In this document: positions 41,133 to 49,040 of the stretch, piece by piece
Layout: each line of letters starts with the position of its first letter
Position numbering within the stretch: the stretch's first letter is position 1
From: Nocardioides sp. BGMRC 2183
Lineage (GTDB): Bacteria > Actinomycetota > Actinomycetes > Propionibacteriales > Nocardioidaceae
Reading direction: 5' to 3'
Assembly: GCA_008123405.1 (NCBI GenBank)
Contig: VSSA01000001.1
Span: 1 to 64,000 of the forward strand
Length of the DNA: 64,000 nucleotides
The notes under the pieces: model-generated
Database searches by the model: none
What the model saw: the letters and a program-made list of their open reading frames with translations, nothing else
Told to the model about the DNA's origin: nothing
Program-made: the position numbers and the translations under genes

Positions 41133-42468
41133 GACCACCACCGCCCGCCGCGCCGTCCGCCTCGAGGCGACGAACCACGAGGGCAGCTTCCTCGGCAAGA
41201 ACGTGTCCCCGGCGAAGTTCGAGGCCGGCAAGGAGAGTGGCTTCGCGTTCGCCGACATCCTGTTCGCGATCGACCTCAACAACGAGATCGTCCTCGGCGA
41301 CGCGTTCCCGGAGTGGCGCGGCAACCTCTACGACATCGCGATGGTCCCCGACATGGCGACCCTCGTGGAGTGGAAGCCCGGCCTGGACGCGGTGATCGGC
41401 GACTACTGGCTCAAGGACGGCACGCCTGTGCCGATCTGCCCGCGCAATCTCGTGAAGCGGCTGGTGGCGCGCCTCGCCGGTCACGGGTACGACGTCACGG
41501 TGGCCGTCGAGATCGAAGCGACGCTCTTCGAGGAGTCCGTCCAGGAGGCCCGCGCACGCGGCTACCGCGACCTCACGCCCCTCGGCGGCAGCACCGGGGC
41601 GACGTACCACCTGGCGCGGTCCAGCGACTGGGTCGCCTACATGGAGGCGGTCGTCGAGCGGCTGGACCAGGTGGGCATCACGTGGGAGGCGTGGACCGAC
41701 GAGGCCGCCCCGGGCCAGACCGAGCTCAACCTCGCACCGACCGACCCGGTCCGGCTCGGCGACAGCTGGGCGCGCACCCGGCAGGTGATGCGGGAGGTCG
41801 CCCACGAGCTCGGTCACACCGTCTCCTTCATGGCCAAGCCCACCGCCGGCTTCGGCCAAGGCGCGCACATCAACATCTCGCTGCAGAGCGACGGCGTGAA
41901 CCGGTTCTTCGCCGAGGACGGACCGTCGGAGCTGATGCGCCACGCGGTCGGCGGGCTGCTCGCCACCATGGAGGGCAACACCTCGATCGCCTTCCCGCAG
42001 ATCACGTCGTACCGCCGGCTGGTCGACCTGACCGGGCCGCCGACCACGGTGAGCTGGGGCGTCAACAACAAGACCGCGGCCGTCCGCGCGATCACCGGGC
42101 ACCCGAAGTACTCGCGGCTGGAGTACCGCCTGCCCGGCGCCGACGTGAACCCCTATCTCGCCCTCGCGGGCGTGCTCGCCGGTGTGCTCGCCGGCATCGA
42201 GCGGCAGATCGAGCCCCCCGTGCAGGTCACCGACATGGCATGGGGCCTCCCGGACAGCTCGGGCGTGCGCCGGATCCCCGACACCATGTCGAAGGCCGGC
42301 GCCGCGCTCGACGCCGACCCGCTGCTGCGTGAGTACCTCGGCGACGAGTTCGTCGACTTCTGGGTCGCGTCGCGCCGCTGGGAGTGGATGGAGTTCCACA
42401 CCAAGGGCGGCGACCCGTTCGCCGAGCTCTCGGCGTGGGAGTCCCGGCGCTACTTCGAGTTCCCGTGA
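41125..42468 (+). CDS. glutamine synthetase family ligase (gamma-glutamyl-amine synthetase-like)
   Basis: A 447-residue GS-fold enzyme. The catalytic elements are present: VAVEIEATLFEES, DEAAPGQTELNL, GQGAHINISL (metal/ATP) and RLEYRLPGADVNPYLALAG. The adenylylation loop Tyr of true GlnA is missing, and the N-terminus differs from the housekeeping enzyme at 52.7 kb. Homologues such as PuuA, GlnA3/GlnA4 and the isopropylamine and aniline ligases join glutamate to an amine using ATP. Next to a PuuD-type hydrolase, an aldehyde dehydrogenase and a FAD amine oxidase, gamma-glutamylation of an amine is the most likely reaction. It shares GTGA with the next gene. Confidence 0.85.
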   Translation: MSETTTARRAVRLEATNHEGSFLGKNVSPAKFEAGKESGFAFADILFAIDLNNEIVLGDAFPEWRGNLYDIAMVPDMATLVEWKPGLDAVIGDYWLKDGTPVPICPRNLVKRLVARLAGHGYDVTVAVEIEATLFEESVQEARARGYRDLTPLGGSTGATYHLARSSDWVAYMEAVVERLDQVGITWEAWTDEAAPGQTELNLAPTDPVRLGDSWARTRQVMREVAHELGHTVSFMAKPTAGFGQGAHINISLQSDGVNRFFAEDGPSELMRHAVGGLLATMEGNTSIAFPQITSYRRLVDLTGPPTTVSWGVNNKTAAVRAITGHPKYSRLEYRLPGADVNPYLALAGVLAGVLAGIERQIEPPVQVTDMAWGLPDSSGVRRIPDTMSKAGAALDADPLLREYLGDEFVDFWVASRRWEWMEFHTKGGDPFAELSAWESRRYFEFP

Positions 42469-43247
42469 GCGCCCGCAGCTCGGCCGTTCGTCGGCCGCTC
42501 ATCGGCATCACCGGCCGACGCTTCCGGCTGTCCCTCGTCCAGGGCTCCGACGCGCGGTACGGCGACCGGTGCATGGACACCGCGATGTCGGACTTCGCGA
42601 CGCGGGTCGCCGAGGCCGGCGGTCTGCCGGTGCACCTGTCCTACGACACCGACCCCGTCGACGTCTGCGCCTGGCTGTCGGGCGTCGTCGTCACCGGCGG
42701 CCAGGACATGCACCCCGCCTGCTGGGGCGGGAATCCGTCGGTGGTCCGCGGCATCGACCCACGCACCGACCCGATGGTCCACGACCGCGAGCGCGACGAC
42801 TACGAGGTGGCCGTCGTCCGGGCCGCGCTGGCCCGGGGGATCCCGGTGCTCGGCGTGTGCCGCGGGCTGCAGGTGCTCAACGTCGCGCTCGGCGGCACCC
42901 TCATCGCGGACCTGCCCGCAGGAGCGGTGAGCCACCTGTCCGAGGAGTGCGCGCCCACCGACGGCACCGTCGACCACCTCGTGTCCTTCGAGCCGGGATC
43001 GATCGCGGCCGGACTCTTCGACGGTGACGTCGTCACCAACTCCTGGCACCACCAGGCGGTCGACCGCTGCGGTGTGGGCGTCGTCGTCACCGGCCGCACC
43101 GCGGACGGCGTCGTCGAGGCGATCGAGGTGCCCGGCCATCCGGTCCTCGGCGTCCAGTGGCACCCGGAGTGGATGAAGAGCACCGACCCGACGTTGACCT
43201 GGGTCGTCCGCGAGGCGGCCCGACTGCTCGAGAGGAGCGACGCGTGA
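42465..43247 (+). CDS. gamma-glutamyl-gamma-aminobutyrate hydrolase family protein (PuuD-like, class I amidotransferase fold)
   Basis: A 260-residue class I glutamine-amidotransferase-fold hydrolase. The catalytic triad is visible: Cys132 in LGVCRGLQVLN, His233 and Glu235 in GVQWHPEWM. The N-terminal PLIGITGRR and the NSWHHQAVD motif are typical of PuuD, which releases glutamate from gamma-glutamyl amino acids. Start GTG 42465 overlaps the ligase stop and its own TGA overlaps the CoA-ligase GTG. In this operon it would remove the glutamyl group after the amine carbon has been oxidised. Confidence 0.9.
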   Translation: MSARSSAVRRPLIGITGRRFRLSLVQGSDARYGDRCMDTAMSDFATRVAEAGGLPVHLSYDTDPVDVCAWLSGVVVTGGQDMHPACWGGNPSVVRGIDPRTDPMVHDRERDDYEVAVVRAALARGIPVLGVCRGLQVLNVALGGTLIADLPAGAVSHLSEECAPTDGTVDHLVSFEPGSIAAGLFDGDVVTNSWHHQAVDRCGVGVVVTGRTADGVVEAIEVPGHPVLGVQWHPEWMKSTDPTLTWVVREAARLLERSDA

Positions 43248-44851
43248 CCACCGACCTGACCCACGAGCCCGCCGTGGCCGCCGCGCGGATGGGCGACGAG
43301 CCGACCGTGGCGACCCTGACCGGGCTGCTCGCCCATCGGGCGCAGGACGCGGGCGACCGCGAGTTCCTGCGCTTCGGCGACTGGTCCTGGACCTTCGCGG
43401 AGATCGACGCGTGGACCTCCCGGCTGGCCCACCGGATGATCGAGGTGGACGGCGTCCGCCCCAGTGACCGGGTCGCGCTGATGCTGCCGAACGTCGTGCA
43501 CTGGCCCGTCGTGTGGCTGGCCGCGCTCAAGGCAGGGGCGGTCGTCGTACCGGTCAACTGCTCCTACCAGCGGGCGGACCTGGCCTTCGTCCTGCGCGAC
43601 TCCGGTGCCCGGCTGGTCTTCACCGACGGCGAACGCGCCGGCCTCGTGGCCGACGTGGTCACCGGTGAGGACGAGCTCGGGGACGTGCACGTCGTCGACG
43701 TCGCCGACGACGGGTCCGAGCCCTTCCCGGACACGGCGCCCGACCTGCCGGTCGACAGCGCGACGCTGGCCAACCTGCAGTACACCTCCGGCACGACCGG
43801 CTTCCCGAAGGCGTGCCTGCTCAGCCACGGCTACTGGGTGCGGCTCGGCTGGATCTGTGCCGCGGCCACCGGCCTCGGGAGCGAGGATGTGCTGCTGACG
43901 TCGCAGCCCTTCTCCTACATGGACCCGCAGTGGAACACCGCGCTCGCGCTGACCGTTGGCGCGCCGCTGGTGGTGCTGCCGCGCTTCTCCGCGTCGACGT
44001 TCATGGCGGACGTACGCCGCCACCGCGCGACCTTCTTCTACGTCCTCGGCTCCATGCCGACGCTGCTGTTCAAGCAGCCGCCGTCGCCCGACGACCGCGA
44101 CAACGACCTCCGCATGGTGTTCTGCTCCGGCATCCCGGTGGCGCTGCACGCCGCGCTCGAGGAGCGGTGGGGCGCACCGTGGCGCGAGATCTACGGGATG
44201 ACCGAGTCGGGGGTCGACCTGCTCAGCCCGTTCGACGACGCCGCGGCCGTGGGCAGTGGCAGCCTGGGCCGTCCGGTGCCGACCAAGCAGGTCCGGGTCG
44301 TCGATCCCGCGGATCCCGCTGTCGAGGTCGCCGACGGTGAGCCGGGTGAGCTGGTCATGGCGGGCGTGCCGATGATGGGCGGCTACTGGAACCGCCCCGA
44401 CGCGACGGCGAACGTGCTGCGGGACGGGTGGCTGCACACCGGCGACCTCGTGGTGCGCCGCCCGGACGGGGCCTTCCAGCTCGTCGGCCGGATCAAGGAC
44501 ATGGTCCGGCGCGGCGGTGAGAACGTCGCGTGCGCCGAGGTGGAGGCCGCCCTCGAGCGCGACGACCGGGTCGTCGCGGCGGCCGTCGTCGCCGTACCGG
44601 ACGACGTGCTGGGCGAGGAGGTCAAGGCGTTCGTCCAGCTCAGGGACGGCGTCGCTGCGGATCGCGCCACGGCGCAGCAGGTCCTGGCCGGAGCCGGCGC
44701 TCAGCTCGCCCGCTTCAAGGTGCCGCGGTACGTCGAGTTCGTCACGGACTTCCCGCGCACGCCCTCCGAGCGGGTCTCGAAGCCCGCCCTCAACGCCCGG
44801 GCCGCCGAGCAGCCCGGGACCACCCACGACTTCGCCCGACCGAGGAGCTGA
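43244..44851 (+). CDS. acyl-CoA synthetase (AMP-forming ligase, CaiC-like)
   Basis: A 535-residue adenylate-forming ligase that activates a carboxylic acid with ATP and CoA. The phosphate loop YTSGTTGFPKA, the YGMTESG motif, GWLHTGDLV and GRIKDMVRRGGENV are in order. The usual catalytic Lys in the C-terminal P-x-T-x-(T/S)-G-K motif reads FPRTPSERVSKP, so Arg (or the Lys three residues on) stands there. This occurs in some crotonobetaine/carnitine-ligase-like proteins. The GTG start overlaps the PuuD-like stop. The enoyl-CoA hydratase gene follows 2 bp later, so the acid product is probably degraded as a CoA thioester. Confidence 0.9.
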   Translation: MTTDLTHEPAVAAARMGDEPTVATLTGLLAHRAQDAGDREFLRFGDWSWTFAEIDAWTSRLAHRMIEVDGVRPSDRVALMLPNVVHWPVVWLAALKAGAVVVPVNCSYQRADLAFVLRDSGARLVFTDGERAGLVADVVTGEDELGDVHVVDVADDGSEPFPDTAPDLPVDSATLANLQYTSGTTGFPKACLLSHGYWVRLGWICAAATGLGSEDVLLTSQPFSYMDPQWNTALALTVGAPLVVLPRFSASTFMADVRRHRATFFYVLGSMPTLLFKQPPSPDDRDNDLRMVFCSGIPVALHAALEERWGAPWREIYGMTESGVDLLSPFDDAAAVGSGSLGRPVPTKQVRVVDPADPAVEVADGEPGELVMAGVPMMGGYWNRPDATANVLRDGWLHTGDLVVRRPDGAFQLVGRIKDMVRRGGENVACAEVEAALERDDRVVAAAVVAVPDDVLGEEVKAFVQLRDGVAADRATAQQVLAGAGAQLARFKVPRYVEFVTDFPRTPSERVSKPALNARAAEQPGTTHDFARPRS

Positions 44852-44853
44852 CC

Positions 44854-45627
44854 ATGACCGTCCCGTCCGTCACCGAGGAGCAGATCGCCGTCGACGTCGT
44901 CCGCGACGTCGCCGTGCTCACGCTCGACCGCCCCGAGAAGCTCAACGCCCTCACGGTCGCCATGCGGCGACGGCTCGCAGCCCTGGTGCGCGAGCTCGGC
45001 GCGGGCGATGCCGTCCGCGGCATCGTGCTCACCGGCCGCGGCCGCGCGTTCTCCGCCGGCGAGGACCTGCAGCAGGCGCCCACGACCGAGGCTGAGGTCC
45101 ACGAGGCGTTCGAGAGCTTCCACGACGTCACCCGTGCGATCCTCGAGACCCGGGTGCCGGTGGTCGCGGCCGTCAACGGCCTCGCCGTCGGGGGAGCCTC
45201 CGAGATCACGTTGTGCTGTGACACGCGGGTCGGCACGCCCGCGACGACGTACTTCCAGCCGGAGAACGCCCGCGGCCTCACCATCTCCAACGCGACCAGC
45301 CTGCTGCTGCGTCGGCTGGTCGGAAACCACGCGATGCGGATGGTGGTCGCCTCGCCGCGGGTCCCGGCGGACGAGGCACTGCGGATCGGCCTGCTAGACG
45401 AGGTCGTCGACGCCGATGCCCTGGTCGACCGCGCCGTCGAGACCGTCCATGCCTGGACTCCGGACGGCGGTACGACGCCGCTGCACCTCGCGCTGCTGCG
45501 CCCCCTGCTGGCGGAGGTCGAGGCGGCGTTCGAACGCGAGGACGTCGCCGCCCACGAGGCATGGGCGAGCGGCCTGCTCACCGCCGGCGTCGCCGGCTTC
45601 TGGAACACGAAGGAGACCTCCGCATGA
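44854..45627 (+). CDS. enoyl-CoA hydratase/isomerase family protein
   Basis: A 257-residue crotonase-fold enzyme. The oxyanion-hole segments are GRAFSAGEDLQQ and NGLAVGGASEITLCCD. The two catalytic Glu of classical crotonase are not both obvious, so hydration, isomerisation or C-C cleavage are all possible. Its place between a CoA ligase and an alcohol dehydrogenase suggests it acts on the CoA ester made by the upstream enzyme. The stop overlaps the alcohol dehydrogenase start (ATGA). Confidence 0.9.
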   Translation: MTVPSVTEEQIAVDVVRDVAVLTLDRPEKLNALTVAMRRRLAALVRELGAGDAVRGIVLTGRGRAFSAGEDLQQAPTTEAEVHEAFESFHDVTRAILETRVPVVAAVNGLAVGGASEITLCCDTRVGTPATTYFQPENARGLTISNATSLLLRRLVGNHAMRMVVASPRVPADEALRIGLLDEVVDADALVDRAVETVHAWTPDGGTTPLHLALLRPLLAEVEAAFEREDVAAHEAWASGLLTAGVAGFWNTKETSA

Positions 45628-46721
45628 TCACCACCCGAGCCGCCGTCCTCAACGAGATCGGCGCACCCCTGGAACTGGCCGACATCAGGGTCGACGACCC
45701 CGAGCCGCACGAGGTGCGGGTCGCGGTCACGCACGTGGGCCTGTGCCACAGCGACCTGCACTACATGACCGGCACCGTGCCGACGGACCTCCCGGTCGTC
45801 GTCGGCCACGAGGTCGCCGGGGTGGTCGAGTCGGTCGGCTCGGCCGTCACCTCGCTGAGCGCGGGAGACCGGGTCACGGGCGCGCTGACGCCGTCCTGTG
45901 GCCGGTGCACGAACTGCGAGTCCGGACACTCCACGCAGTGCACCCGGCTGGATGAGGTGCGCCTGCGGCAGCGGCCCGCATTCGAGACGGTGGACGGGCG
46001 GCCGATCGAGCGCCTCGCCGCCATCGGCGCGTTCTCCCAGCACATCCTGCTGCGGGAGAACGCGCTGGTGCGGCTGCCCGACGACGTACCTCTCCACGTC
46101 GGCTGCCTGCTGTCGTGCTGCATCGTCACCGGCGTGGGCGCGGTCTTCCGCGGTGCGCAGGTGCGGCCGGGCAGCACGGTCGCGGTGATCGGCTGCGGCG
46201 GCGTCGGGTCCGCGATCATCCAGGGCGCGCGGTTGGCCGGGGCCTCGGCCGTCGTCGGGATCGACCTCGACGACGACCGGCTCAAGGCCGCCCGCGCGTA
46301 CGGCGCCACGCACACCATTAACGGCGCCGATGCCGACCCCGTGGCGCAGCTGCACCGCGAGCTCGGCGACGGCGTCGACTACGCCTTCGAGGCCGTCGGC
46401 TCTGCCCGCACCGCCGAGACCGCACTCGACCTGCTCCGCCCGACCGGCACCGCCTGCCTCGTCGGGATCGCGCCGGTGGGCACCGAGCTGACGGTGCCGG
46501 CCCTCGACTTCTTCTTCCAGGAGAAGCGGCTCGTCGGCTCCTACATGGGCTCGGGCCAGGCGCGCGAGGACATCGCCCAGTTCGCCCGGCTCTACCAGCA
46601 GGGACGGCTCCTGCTCGACGAGATGGTGACGCGGGTCGTCCCCTTCGCCGAGATCAACGAGGGCTTCGAGCAGATGAAGTCCGGTGACGTCACCCGCATC
46701 GTCGTCGACCTCCAGGCCTGA
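45624..46721 (+). CDS. zinc-dependent alcohol dehydrogenase
   Basis: A 365-residue medium-chain dehydrogenase. Catalytic zinc ligands are in HVGLCHSDLHY and GHEVAG. The structural zinc is held by four Cys in CGRCTNCESGHSTQC. The Rossmann motif is VIGCGGVGSAIIQG followed by GIDLDDDRL, whose acidic residue favours NAD(+). It would oxidise an alcohol to an aldehyde or ketone, such as a hydroxy acid produced by ester cleavage. It overlaps the hydratase gene and lies 13 bp before the aldehyde dehydrogenase, the enzyme that would take the next step. Confidence 0.9.
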   Translation: MITTRAAVLNEIGAPLELADIRVDDPEPHEVRVAVTHVGLCHSDLHYMTGTVPTDLPVVVGHEVAGVVESVGSAVTSLSAGDRVTGALTPSCGRCTNCESGHSTQCTRLDEVRLRQRPAFETVDGRPIERLAAIGAFSQHILLRENALVRLPDDVPLHVGCLLSCCIVTGVGAVFRGAQVRPGSTVAVIGCGGVGSAIIQGARLAGASAVVGIDLDDDRLKAARAYGATHTINGADADPVAQLHRELGDGVDYAFEAVGSARTAETALDLLRPTGTACLVGIAPVGTELTVPALDFFFQEKRLVGSYMGSGQAREDIAQFARLYQQGRLLLDEMVTRVVPFAEINEGFEQMKSGDVTRIVVDLQA

Positions 46722-46734
46722 CAGGAGATCCACC

Positions 46735-48189
46735 ATGAATGAGACCACCATCCCGCAGCCCACCAACTACATCGCCGACGAGTGGAGCGAGGGCACGACG
46801 GGGGAGGCCTGGAACCTCGACCCCAACACTCGCGAGCCCGTCCACCGGCTCGTCGGCACCGCTCCCGACGACGTCGAGCGGGCGCTGCGCCACGCCGAGC
46901 AGTCCTACGACTCCCGCCCCTGGGGCGAGGAGGCCCGCCACGAGCGGGCGGCGATCCTGGACCGGGTCGCCGACCTCGTCGAGACGCGGATCGAGGACAT
47001 CGCACGGACCGACGCCCTCACCAGCGGCACCCCGATCACCACCACCCGCCTCGTGGCGGCGTTTCTGCCCCACCGGATCCGGGCCACGGCAGCCGACCTG
47101 CGCGCGATCCCGCGCGTGCGTGCGCTGGAGGCCGGCGGGCGCGACGTGCGCCTCCACCAGGTGCCGTGGGGTCCCGCCGCGATCCTGACCCCGTGGAACG
47201 GGCCCAGCTTCATTCCGGCGGCGAAGGTCGTCAGCGCGATCGCGGCCGGCTGCCCGGTGATCCTCAAGCCGTCCGAGCACGCTCCGGGCAGCGCCCAGCT
47301 CGTCGTCGAGTGCTTCGTCGCGGCCGGGCTGCCCGCCGGCGCCCTCCAGTTGGTGCACGGTGCCGGAGACGTCGGCGCGCAACTGACAGCCGACCCGCGG
47401 GTCAAGATCGTCTCGTTCACGGGCGGCCCCGGCGCGGGCCGCGCGATCGCCCGCGCCGCGGCCGAGGACTTCAAGGTGCTGCAGCTCGAGCTGGGCGGCA
47501 ACAACCCGGTCGTCGTCCTCGACGACGCGGACCTGGACGTCACCGCCGACGGCATCCTCGAAGGAATGACCAAGCTCAACGGGCAGTGGTGCGAGGGGCC
47601 GGGCAAGGTGCTCGCCCCGCCGGCGCTCGTCGGGCCGCTGGCCGAAGCGCTGACCGAGCGGATCTCCAAGCTCGTCGTGGGCCACTCGCTCGACGAGGAC
47701 AGCCAGGTCGGCCCGATCTCGAACGCACCGCACTTCCAGACGCTTCAGTCGCGGATCGGGGGGCTGCGCGAACTCGGGGCCGAGACCCACCAGCCGGCGA
47801 GGCTGCCCGACCTCGGCGGGTTCTTCCTCTCGCCTACCGTCGCCGTCGGCGCCGATCCCGCAAAGGCCACGGCCGAGCTGTTCGGGCCCGTGGTCTCGCT
47901 GCACGCGGCGGACTCAGCGGAGGAGGCGCTTCGGATCGCGAACGCGAACCCCTCGGGCCTGGACGCCTACGTCTTCGGCACCGACACCGACCGGGCCCTC
48001 GACGTGGGCGCACGCATCGTCGCCGGCGAGGTCCGGGTCAACGGCGCCAAGGTCGCCGACCTCGGCGACGACTCGGCCCAGAGCTTCTGGGGACCCTCCG
48101 GCATCGGCGGCCACAGCCCGGCCGAGTCCGTGCGGGTCTTCTGTGGCGACCGGGTGGTCGGGGTCGACTCGCCAGACCTTCCGCTCTGA
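46735..48189 (+). CDS. aldehyde dehydrogenase family protein
   Basis: A 484-residue NAD(P)-dependent aldehyde dehydrogenase. The catalytic Glu is in LQLELGGNNP and the nucleophilic Cys in LNGQWCEGPGK. The N-terminal segment VPWGPAAILTPWNGP is the usual NAD-binding stretch. The ATG at 46735 has CAGGAGAT upstream and defines the last gene of the rightward operon. It could oxidise gamma-glutamyl aminoaldehydes (PuuC role) or an oxo-acid from the Baeyer-Villiger branch. The two roles cannot be separated from sequence. Confidence 0.9.
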   Translation: MNETTIPQPTNYIADEWSEGTTGEAWNLDPNTREPVHRLVGTAPDDVERALRHAEQSYDSRPWGEEARHERAAILDRVADLVETRIEDIARTDALTSGTPITTTRLVAAFLPHRIRATAADLRAIPRVRALEAGGRDVRLHQVPWGPAAILTPWNGPSFIPAAKVVSAIAAGCPVILKPSEHAPGSAQLVVECFVAAGLPAGALQLVHGAGDVGAQLTADPRVKIVSFTGGPGAGRAIARAAAEDFKVLQLELGGNNPVVVLDDADLDVTADGILEGMTKLNGQWCEGPGKVLAPPALVGPLAEALTERISKLVVGHSLDEDSQVGPISNAPHFQTLQSRIGGLRELGAETHQPARLPDLGGFFLSPTVAVGADPAKATAELFGPVVSLHAADSAEEALRIANANPSGLDAYVFGTDTDRALDVGARIVAGEVRVNGAKVADLGDDSAQSFWGPSGIGGHSPAESVRVFCGDRVVGVDSPDLPL

Positions 48190-48215
48190 GCCGGACGCGG
48201 CGAGCGTCCCGGACC

Positions 48216-48848
48216 TCAGGCTCGGGACGCTTGCTTGCGTGGGGAGCGCTTCCCAGCGACGTGCAGTCGCTCGGACAGCCAGCTGTGGAGCACACCCGAC
48301 GTGATCTCCATCTGCGTCCGGGCGGCGGTGCGGTCGCCGTAGGTGAGGTAGTTGATGGCGAAGCCGTCGGCAAGGGCTCCGATCACGTAGGGTATGTCGT
48401 CGACCACCTCGGTGCCGACGCCCTCCTCTGCTGCCACTCGTCGCAGCACGTCCAGCCCGATCGTCATCGCCTGGTCATAGACGGCGATACCCCGGTCGCC
48501 ATGTTGACGGCGAGCCCAGCTGATCAACTCGATCGTGGTGGCGCCGAAGGCCGGAGACTCGAAATAGCTCTCCATGACGCCCCGCAGGATGGACTGGGCA
48601 GTCTCGAGCACCGTCGTGTGCGGATCGCTCTGCTCGATCACCTCTCGGAACCGGCCGGCGATGTGCTCGTAGACGTCGGCGAAGAGGTCCTCCTTCGAGT
48701 CGTAGCAGTAGTGCAGCATCGCGACGTTGGCCTGGGCCTGCTCGGCGATCCGGCGGGTGGTGGCGCCGTCGATCCCGTGGGTGGCGATCACCTCGACGGC
48801 CGCATCGATGAAGTCGCGACGTCGCTGTGCGACGGGGATCCGTGCCAT
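48216..48848 (-). CDS. TetR/AcrR family transcriptional regulator
   Basis: A 210-residue regulator. The N-terminal TetR DNA-binding domain has its helix-turn-helix at about residues 29-48 (TTRRIAEQAQANVAMLHYCY), and the C-terminal ligand domain is of the TetR_C type, ending in a Lys/Arg-rich tail. It is the only regulator gene in the catabolic block, lying between the rightward operon and the MFS transporter gene, convergent with the former and divergent from the latter. It probably controls itself through the TCACTGA/TCAGTGA repeat. It is also the best candidate to bind the three TTGGYCA-N15-TGACYAA sites, though this is unproven. Confidence 0.88.
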   Translation of the reverse strand: MARIPVAQRRRDFIDAAVEVIATHGIDGATTRRIAEQAQANVAMLHYCYDSKEDLFADVYEHIAGRFREVIEQSDPHTTVLETAQSILRGVMESYFESPAFGATTIELISWARRQHGDRGIAVYDQAMTIGLDVLRRVAAEEGVGTEVVDDIPYVIGALADGFAINYLTYGDRTAARTQMEITSGVLHSWLSERLHVAGKRSPRKQASRA

Positions 48849-48896
48849 CTGGGCCTCCGGCGGTCGTGAGCACCCGAAGTTGGGCGCTTGTCTAAG

Positions 48897-48918
48897 TCAC
48901 TGACGAGCGTATCAGTGA
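48897..48918. promoter_or_regulatory. 22-bp inverted repeat, likely TetR operator
   Basis: TCACTGA-N8-TCAGTGA, perfect 7-bp arms, 49 bp upstream of the TetR ATG and 122 bp upstream of the MFS ATG. Spacing suits a TetR dimer. Confidence 0.6.
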
Positions 48919-48956
48919 GCCCTCGCTCGACTCCGCCTGGCTCTTGGTCAAACAAC

Positions 48957-48985
48957 TTGGTCAAACATCTTGATCGAATGACCAA
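48957..48985 (+). promoter_or_regulatory. shared operator copy C, upstream of the MFS transporter operon
   Basis: TTGGTCA, 15 bp, TGACCAA, followed by CTCG exactly as in copy A. It is preceded by a direct repeat of the left half-site: CTTGGTCAAACA occurs at 48943-48954 and again at 48956-48967. It lies 55 bp before the transporter ATG. Confidence 0.7.
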
Positions 48986-49040
48986 CTCGGGCTTACCTTA
49001 TGAGCCGGATCACACAGACCGCGCGAATCGGAGACCACTC

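Noticed and set aside
48888-49040. N-terminal extension of the MFS transporter from TTG 48888 or ATG 48978
   Set aside because: It would translate the TetR palindrome and operator copy C; the ATG at 49041 has GGAGA upstream and gives a normal MFS N-terminus.
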